From contig NZ_JACETV010000011.1 of NCBI RefSeq assembly GCF_013912375.1, positions 62,001 to 126,000 on the forward strand: 64,000 nucleotides of DNA. The letters are read 5' to 3'. Shown one piece after another: positions 58,789-64,000 of the stretch. Positions within the stretch are counted from its first letter, which is position 1; every line of letters starts with the position of its first letter. The stretch comes from Emticicia sp. BO119. Its GTDB lineage: Bacteria > Bacteroidota > Bacteroidia > Cytophagales > Spirosomataceae. The notes under the pieces are model-generated. The model was given only the letters and a program-made list of their open reading frames with translations, was not told where the DNA came from and made no database searches. The position numbers and the translations under genes were made by a program.

Positions 58789-59856
58789 CTACTGTAATAA
58801 AGGTGGTAGATTACGGCCAATATTATACTCAACAAATCCGGCGGTTTGGCAATCCCATAGTTTTAGTTTTGAAAAGCGATAGTCAAATATACCGATATCT
58901 GCAACCATTTTATTATAAGCGTCTGTCGGAATATTAGTAAACCGGTCGATAACCAGACGTTGCTTATCTACCCCCCCAACTACAAATATACCTAATACTT
59001 CCTGACGAGGGTCTGATATACATTTCAGATTGCCTACAATTTGTGCAGGAATTTTATCAAAGATGCCTCCACCTACGCTTCTCTGGTCTTCGAGTCTTTG
59101 CCAATAGTTATAGATGTTTTTAGAAACCGAATAAATGTCTAATTGAATAACCCAGTCGGTATAATCTTTGTAACCGACACTATTTATTGGTATCGGGATG
59201 TTTCGGCCGTTTACCAGAAAATCTTTTAACAAAACAGGTTGACTATTAAAAGGAGCTTGCCAGCATTTAGAATAACACACCGGAACAGGTGCAGGTGGTG
59301 GCGGCGGTTCGGGACAAGTAGTAATAAACTGAATAAAGTCCTGACGTTTGATAAAATAATAATCTTCAGTTTCGGCCGGATCTTTTAACTCTGCCCTTAC
59401 ATTAAATTTCATGTTGAGCGCTTTTTCTGCATTTACAAACGTGTAATCAAATCTGTTGAGAGTTGCCGGAGATTTTAATTCAGCTAAATCGGACTCTATG
59501 ACTTTGCCATCGGCAGTATTTATTTTTAACTGGTATTTCTGCCCGGTTATGCCTTTAAACAATGGAGAGGTTTCATAATAACCTTCTTGTATTTCAACCA
59601 TTTCAAACACATTATCTGAGCCGTCGATAATCGTTACCTGTGCCTTTGTTATGGGTTTTCCGATATATTCTGAGGCGTTGTAAGGGTCATAGGCTGTTGC
59701 CTTATTTAACCTTACATGATATGGACCCGAAAGGTTATTAACTTCTCCATATACTACAATAGCATTCGTCTGATTACTTACTTCAAAATCGGTTAATTCT
59801 GTTTCGCAGGAAGTAAGCCAGCCTATCAGGAATAAAAATAGATATATTTTTTTCAT
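58789..59856 (-). CDS. DUF4249 outer-membrane lipoprotein
   Basis: A 355-residue lipoprotein. The signal IYLFLFLIGWLTSC ends in a lipobox (cysteine about 18). The DUF4249 domain has AIVVYGEVNNLSGPYHVRL, AQVTIIDGSDNVFEM, YQLKINTADGKVIES and, near the end, RLVIDRFTNIPTDAYNKM. A proline stretch (PEPPPPPAPVP) with cysteines on both sides lies around 180-195. DUF4249 proteins almost always stand next to a TonB-dependent receptor in Bacteroidota and are thought to be its surface partner. Its ATG overlaps the receptor's TGA by one base, so the two are translationally coupled. Confidence 0.92.
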   Translation of the reverse strand: MKKIYLFLFLIGWLTSCETELTDFEVSNQTNAIVVYGEVNNLSGPYHVRLNKATAYDPYNASEYIGKPITKAQVTIIDGSDNVFEMVEIQEGYYETSPLFKGITGQKYQLKINTADGKVIESDLAELKSPATLNRFDYTFVNAEKALNMKFNVRAELKDPAETEDYYFIKRQDFIQFITTCPEPPPPPAPVPVCYSKCWQAPFNSQPVLLKDFLVNGRNIPIPINSVGYKDYTDWVIQLDIYSVSKNIYNYWQRLEDQRSVGGGIFDKIPAQIVGNLKCISDPRQEVLGIFVVGGVDKQRLVIDRFTNIPTDAYNKMVADIGIFDYRFSKLKLWDCQTAGFVEYNIGRNLPPLLQ

Positions 59857-62381
59857 CAGAATCTGAAATTGTAAGTGAGTGATGGAATAGCAGCTCCTAA
59901 AACTGAGAGTTTATAGGTTTTAGCCTGTGTACGCAAACCAGTAGCTGATTTGAAGTAGATAGAATAGGCATTCTGTCGTGCCAGAATATTATAAATTGAA
60001 AAATTCCAGCTGCCCTGCCATTTCTTCTGTTCTTTGGCATCAAGAGTAATGCCTAAATCCAGGCGCATATAGTCAGGAATCCGTTCTGCATTTCTTAATG
60101 TAAAACTTGGGGTAGAATATCCATCTAATAGCTGGTTTATAGTGGCAGGTTGCAGAAATTCATAAACAGTGCCATTGTAAACATAAGTGCCTTTATCGAA
60201 ACCATTTCTGGGGTTTAGTCCGGCTTTTACCATATAATCATATACATCACTGAAAGCTGTTATTTTATACCTACCGTTCGGGTAGGTAATAGGACGCCCG
60301 GTATTATAGGTGAAATTAGCATTGAATGTCATTCGTTTTGTCCATCGGTTATTCAATACTAATTTGAAGTTGTGGGGAGAGTCAAAATTGGTAGGAAATC
60401 TCAGGCCGAAATTGGCAGATATCTGATTTTCTGTAGCCGGAATCTGACGGAAAGTACGCGAGTAGGTATAAGAAAACCAGCCTGTCAGTTTTTTGCCACG
60501 TGCTTTTTTTAGAAAAAATTCTGCTCCATAAGCAAAGCCTTTTCCTACCAATAGTTGGGTTTCGATAGTAGGATTCAGATATAATGCAGCACCATCAATA
60601 TAATCGACAACATTTTTAAGGTCTTTGTAGTAAACCTCTAAAGAGGTTTCATATACATTGGTTTCCTGGCCTATGAAGTTCTTGAAAAACCCTATCGAAT
60701 ACTGATCGGCTATTTGTTGAGGTATCTGCGGATTACTGTTTTTCCAGAGGTCGGCAGGTGAAATAGCCATTGTATTAGAAATCAGGTGCATAAATTGCTG
60801 CATACGGTTATATCCCAGTTTAATAGAAAAATTGGTATCTACTTTAAAAGCCAGAGAGACACGTGGCTCAAAGCCGCCATACGACTGAATGACCGAGCCA
60901 TTACGGTAATTAAGTGTATCAACAATAGTATCTATTTCACGAGGTTTGCCGGACTGATAATCGTAGAAATTGCCGGGACCGATTAATTGATAATAGGCGT
61001 ATCGTAACCCATAATCTAAACTAATGGTTTTTCCAAGACTGATACTATGCCCGATATAAGCAGCCATTTCTCTTGAGTGTTCAATAGGCATGGCAAAGTT
61101 ATTAATAATAGATTCTGACGTAGTTGGTGTAAGGCTTCCAGCATCGTTTTTATACTGGCTAAGTTCCAAACCAAAATCTAATCTACTTTTATTGGATAGC
61201 TCGTAGCTTAAATCTTCTCGGATAGATTTCTGAATAATAGAAGGTTGCCATTTATATTGATAAGGTGCGCTTAAACCCTTAATACCATACTGGTATCTGC
61301 TAAGAAAGGCGGTGAAATTATGTGCCAGTTTGCCATTAATTAAAGCATTGTGTTTCAGGGCTATATTACTGGTATTCCAGAAATACATGGTGTCTTGCGC
61401 CAACTTGAAGGCATCATTGCTGGAATAAGCTGACAGAGAGATACGCTGATTCTGACCGAATTTATGTGTAACTTTTATGTTGAAATCATAGAAGTTAGCC
61501 TTGCTTTGTTTGAGTGCTTCGTTAGGGAAATAACGTAGATAAAAATCAGATAAAGAACCTCTTGCACCGGCAATGACAGATGTTTTACCTTTCCACAATG
61601 GACCTTCTACCAAGAGCCTGCTGGAAATAGGACCGATTCCGCCCTGCAAACTCCATTTGTCGAAATTTCCTTCTCTTAGTCGAACATCTAAAACAGATGA
61701 GGCCCGGCCACCATACATGGAGGGGATACCACCCTTGAACAAACTTATATCTTGCACCATATCGGCGTTGAAGGCTGTGAAAAAACCGAATAGATGAGAG
61801 GTATTAAATAGCGGAACGCCATCGAGCAAGACAAGATTCTGGTCAACATTTCCCCCTCTTACGTTAAAGCCTGAAGCTCCTTCACCAACGGTTGAAACGC
61901 CGGGCAAAAGCATAATACTTCTGATAACATCAGCCTCGCCCATCAGATTGGGGAGTTTCTTAAGTGTTTTACCTGAGAGTTTTTCAACCCCCATAAGAGT
62001 TCGGTTGACATTTGCATCAGATTTTTCGGCTGTAATGACAACTTCATCTAACAACTTTTCGAGTTTTTCCAGGCTTACTTCAATATTTACATTCTGGTCT
62101 AAAACTATTCTATCTGTCTTTATTTTGTAACCGAGCATCCGAATGGTTATCTGATAAGTTTTTGGCGGCAGGTATAAGCCAAAGTAGCCAGAAGAGTCGG
62201 TCTGAACACCGATAGTCATACCTGAAAAAAGTATGCTGGCGTTTTCAAGTGGCAGATTCGTACCTGCTTCTTTTACAGTTCCTGCAAAAAGAAAGGTTTT
62301 CTTTTGTGCAAAAGCACCTTTATGGATATTTAGTAGCAGGAGTAATAGTAGTGTAAATAAAAGATAGCATTTTTTATTCAT
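59856..62381 (-). CDS. TonB-dependent receptor with carboxypeptidase-like regulatory domain
   Basis: An 841-residue outer-membrane receptor. Signal peptide to about 25; carboxypeptidase-like beta-sandwich (about 28-110: FAGTVKEAGTNLPLENASILF...MLGYKIKTDRIVL); plug domain (about 115-230: GVEKLSGKTLKKLPNL, LPGVSTVGEGASGFNVRGGNVDQNLVLLDGVPL); then a 22-strand barrel ending in the C-terminal aromatic SLTYNFRF. No N-terminal STN (signalling) domain is seen, so it does not talk to an anti-sigma factor directly. Together with the coupled DUF4249 lipoprotein it forms a SusCD-like uptake pair. The cargo is unknown. The start is ATG 62381; the ATG just upstream is cut by a stop after two codons. Confidence 0.94.
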   Translation of the reverse strand: MNKKCYLLFTLLLLLLLNIHKGAFAQKKTFLFAGTVKEAGTNLPLENASILFSGMTIGVQTDSSGYFGLYLPPKTYQITIRMLGYKIKTDRIVLDQNVNIEVSLEKLEKLLDEVVITAEKSDANVNRTLMGVEKLSGKTLKKLPNLMGEADVIRSIMLLPGVSTVGEGASGFNVRGGNVDQNLVLLDGVPLFNTSHLFGFFTAFNADMVQDISLFKGGIPSMYGGRASSVLDVRLREGNFDKWSLQGGIGPISSRLLVEGPLWKGKTSVIAGARGSLSDFYLRYFPNEALKQSKANFYDFNIKVTHKFGQNQRISLSAYSSNDAFKLAQDTMYFWNTSNIALKHNALINGKLAHNFTAFLSRYQYGIKGLSAPYQYKWQPSIIQKSIREDLSYELSNKSRLDFGLELSQYKNDAGSLTPTTSESIINNFAMPIEHSREMAAYIGHSISLGKTISLDYGLRYAYYQLIGPGNFYDYQSGKPREIDTIVDTLNYRNGSVIQSYGGFEPRVSLAFKVDTNFSIKLGYNRMQQFMHLISNTMAISPADLWKNSNPQIPQQIADQYSIGFFKNFIGQETNVYETSLEVYYKDLKNVVDYIDGAALYLNPTIETQLLVGKGFAYGAEFFLKKARGKKLTGWFSYTYSRTFRQIPATENQISANFGLRFPTNFDSPHNFKLVLNNRWTKRMTFNANFTYNTGRPITYPNGRYKITAFSDVYDYMVKAGLNPRNGFDKGTYVYNGTVYEFLQPATINQLLDGYSTPSFTLRNAERIPDYMRLDLGITLDAKEQKKWQGSWNFSIYNILARQNAYSIYFKSATGLRTQAKTYKLSVLGAAIPSLTYNFRF

Positions 62382-62572
62382 TCATTCCAAGGTTAAGGGT
62401 GTTGGGATAAAAGCAGAAACGTGACAGTTTTAACTGACCTTCTTGTTTGAATAAATAACAGGGAGTTTGTTTTAAGATGTGACGAACTTTATAACCATTT
62501 GGTTGGATTAAAAAATTCACTAATCCTGATGAGCCAAGGGTCTATCAGAGTTAGATTTTGATATAGAATTTA

Positions 62573-62596
62573 GTGGGATTGGTAAGCCAACCCCAC
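62573..62596 (-). terminator. Hairpin after the second FG-GAP gene
   Basis: GTGGGATTGG (62573-62582) and CCAACCCCAC (62587-62596) around loop taag. The one non-Watson-Crick position is A-C on plus but becomes a G-U pair in the minus-strand RNA, which suggests it is selected there. It follows the stop at 62629 by about 33 bases; there is no clear T run. Confidence 0.5.
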
Positions 62597-62628
62597 CTGA
62601 TTTTAAGAGCCAGATATTTAAAAACAAT

Positions 62629-64000
62629 TTATTTCAATTTCTTAAATATCTGCATTTTTTCGTTATTTCTTAGCACGAAATACAATTGTCCTTTTGGGGT
62701 ATTAATTACCTTTATATCACGTACATCGCCCTCTTGCAAAAAGCCTGTATCGGTTGGTACCAATGCTTTGAAATCTCCTTTGCCATTGCCTTTGAGTATT
62801 AACCCGTAAGAGGCATCATAACGTGCCTGATACATATTAGCCCCATAGAAGTTGCCACCTATAAGTATATCTAAATTACCGTCGCCGTCTATATCTTCTG
62901 TGCGTAGTGTCATGATTTTTGATACCTGTGCAAGAATTGGTAGGTGCTTTAATCTGAAGGTTTTATTTCCTAAGTTTTCTATGTAAACCGATTCAAAGGT
63001 ATTGACTATTTTTTCTTCAGCATCATCTAATTCTTTTGAATTAAATACCTGTTCAATGGTTTTGCCTGAGAAGTCTTTATAATCAATATATTTTTTGTTA
63101 ATTATACCCGGAATCTGTTTTCCCAATTCGTCTTTCCCATTCACTGGATACCATTTATCACCTCTGCTATAAGCTAAAATATGGTCTATAGCATCATTCT
63201 TGTCGAAATCTTTGGTAAACATTTTCAATTGTCCTCCTGTATGCTTTCTGAACTTTGTGTTGGTGCCCAAGTTACCTATCACGAAATCAATATCACCGTC
63301 GTTATCAAAATCTCCGGAAGTAATACTACTCCAGAATCCGGTGAATTTACCCAAATGATTATCTATCAGTTTGAATTTCCCCTGGTTGTTTTCAAAAGTT
63401 TTAACTGGCATCCAATCACCTACTACAGTGAGGTCAAGGTCACCATCTTTGTCAATGTCTGTCCAGACTGCATCAGTAACCATACCTGCCTGACGGAGTT
63501 CGGGGGCAATATTTTGAGTTGCATCACTGAACTTTCCTCTGCCATTATTTAACAGTAAGTAAGAGTTAGGCGATTTACCATATTGGTAACTGACCACACG
63601 CCCACCTACAAACAAATCAAGGTCACCATCTTTATCAAAATCGCAGGCACGTACACATGACTTATTGTCGAACATCTGTGGCAAAGCATCCACAGATTTA
63701 GTAAAATTGCCTTTGCCGTCGTTCAGATATAGTCGGTCGAATTGTTCAACCATTTTATCATAAAATTCATTTCCTCCGCTTACGACGTACAAATCTAAAT
63801 CTTTGTCGCCATCGGCATCAAAGAATAATGCGTCTACATCTTCTAATAAAGAATCTGGTGCAAAAGCAGTTTGTTCACTTTTAGTAAAGCCGTTTGCTTT
63901 TTGCATGTATAGCTCTCCTGTCTGATATTTAGCCCCTCCCACATAAAAATCTTCGAGTCCATCACCATTTACATCGCCAACAGCCATTTTTGGCCCCTCT
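62629..64000 (-). CDS. C-terminal part of a second FG-GAP/VCBS repeat protein (partial)
   Basis: The reading frame runs through the right edge ([22 protein letters not shown] at the edge), so the N-terminal part lies outside. The 456 or so residues seen include seven DxDxDG-type calcium loops ([52 protein letters not shown] and others). It aligns along its length with the last 450 residues of the protein at 55430-58738: both have GNLGxNxKxxxxxxxPxML/QLKMF blocks and a near-end GKGxF...DTGF motif. The two are therefore paralogues on either side of the receptor pair. The internal ATG at 63987 is not the real start. Confidence 0.88.
   Translation of the reverse strand, partial: EGPKMAVGDVNGDGLEDFYVGGAKYQTGELYMQKANGFTKSEQTAFAPDSLLEDVDALFFDADGDKDLDLYVVSGGNEFYDKMVEQFDRLYLNDGKGNFTKSVDALPQMFDNKSCVRACDFDKDGDLDLFVGGRVVSYQYGKSPNSYLLLNNGRGKFSDATQNIAPELRQAGMVTDAVWTDIDKDGDLDLTVVGDWMPVKTFENNQGKFKLIDNHLGKFTGFWSSITSGDFDNDGDIDFVIGNLGTNTKFRKHTGGQLKMFTKDFDKNDAIDHILAYSRGDKWYPVNGKDELGKQIPGIINKKYIDYKDFSGKTIEQVFNSKELDDAEEKIVNTFESVYIENLGNKTFRLKHLPILAQVSKIMTLRTEDIDGDGNLDILIGGNFYGANMYQARYDASYGLILKGNGKGDFKALVPTDTGFLQEGDVRDIKVINTPKGQLYFVLRNNEKMQIFKKLK

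Noticed and set aside
1-64000. tRNA, rRNA, CRISPR array, insertion sequence or integrated element
   Set aside because: Intergenic regions were read for cloverleaf arms, direct-repeat spacing and transposase motifs; none was seen. This was by eye, so a small RNA could be missed.

Overview
The window looks like a chromosomal segment of a low-GC Bacteroidota bacterium, most likely order Cytophagales (an Emticicia/Arcicella/Spirosoma-like genus is a guess from protein style). Supporting signs are a TonB-dependent receptor with a carboxypeptidase-like N-terminal domain, families typical of the phylum (DUF4249, DUF4292, DUF2911, PspC-GIN, rhomboid-DUF6576), a long SecA without the C-terminal zinc motif, and promoters of the phylum type TTG-N18..22-TAnnTTTG. 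Most of the window is core chromosome. I see no tRNA, rRNA, CRISPR array, insertion sequence or prophage.

Layout. 1-4.3 kb: the 5' end of an unknown membrane-anchored gene, an AraC regulator, and a PadR/PspC-GIN envelope pair. 4.4-9.6 kb: a small DUF2795 protein, uvrA and dxs. 9.9-14.7 kb: a secreted protein with YadA-like 17-residue repeats and an S74 self-cleaving chaperone, then mutL with two rhomboid proteases downstream. 15.1-23.3 kb: a probable operon of DUF2911, prmA, a 1588-residue exported protein of unknown function, and a TMTC-like membrane glycosyltransferase with TPRs. 23.4-28.5 kb: merC-like protein, beta-lactamase-fold hydrolase with a small orphan gene, lipocalin-like lipoprotein, thioredoxin, and an RsmB-type methyltransferase. 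28.5-37.5 kb: a palindrome-rich intergenic region, a long leader, then rpoB-rpoC without the usual rplKAJL upstream, ending in a double hairpin. 37.6-46.4 kb: fasciclin protein, ogt, secA, a giant FAD/Fe-S dehydrogenase, and a YeeZ-like NAD-binding protein. 46.4-53.8 kb: a second TMTC-like protein, a TPR - DUF4292 lipoprotein - EnvC-like envelope cluster, and panB. 53.9-64 kb (all minus strand): TonB receptor - DUF4249 lipoprotein - FG-GAP/ASPIC lipoprotein - Wzx-type flippase in one tightly spaced run, preceded by a second FG-GAP protein that leaves the window.

How the genes work together. Housekeeping functions (nucleotide excision repair, mismatch repair, alkylation repair, isoprenoid and pantothenate synthesis, transcription, protein export, ribosome modification) are interleaved with envelope genes. 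The least understood parts are the 1588-residue protein next to a TMTC-like glycosyltransferase, the TonB receptor/DUF4249/FG-GAP/flippase run, and the structured region ahead of rpoB. None of these can be proved to be a new system from sequence alone; they are the best places to look.
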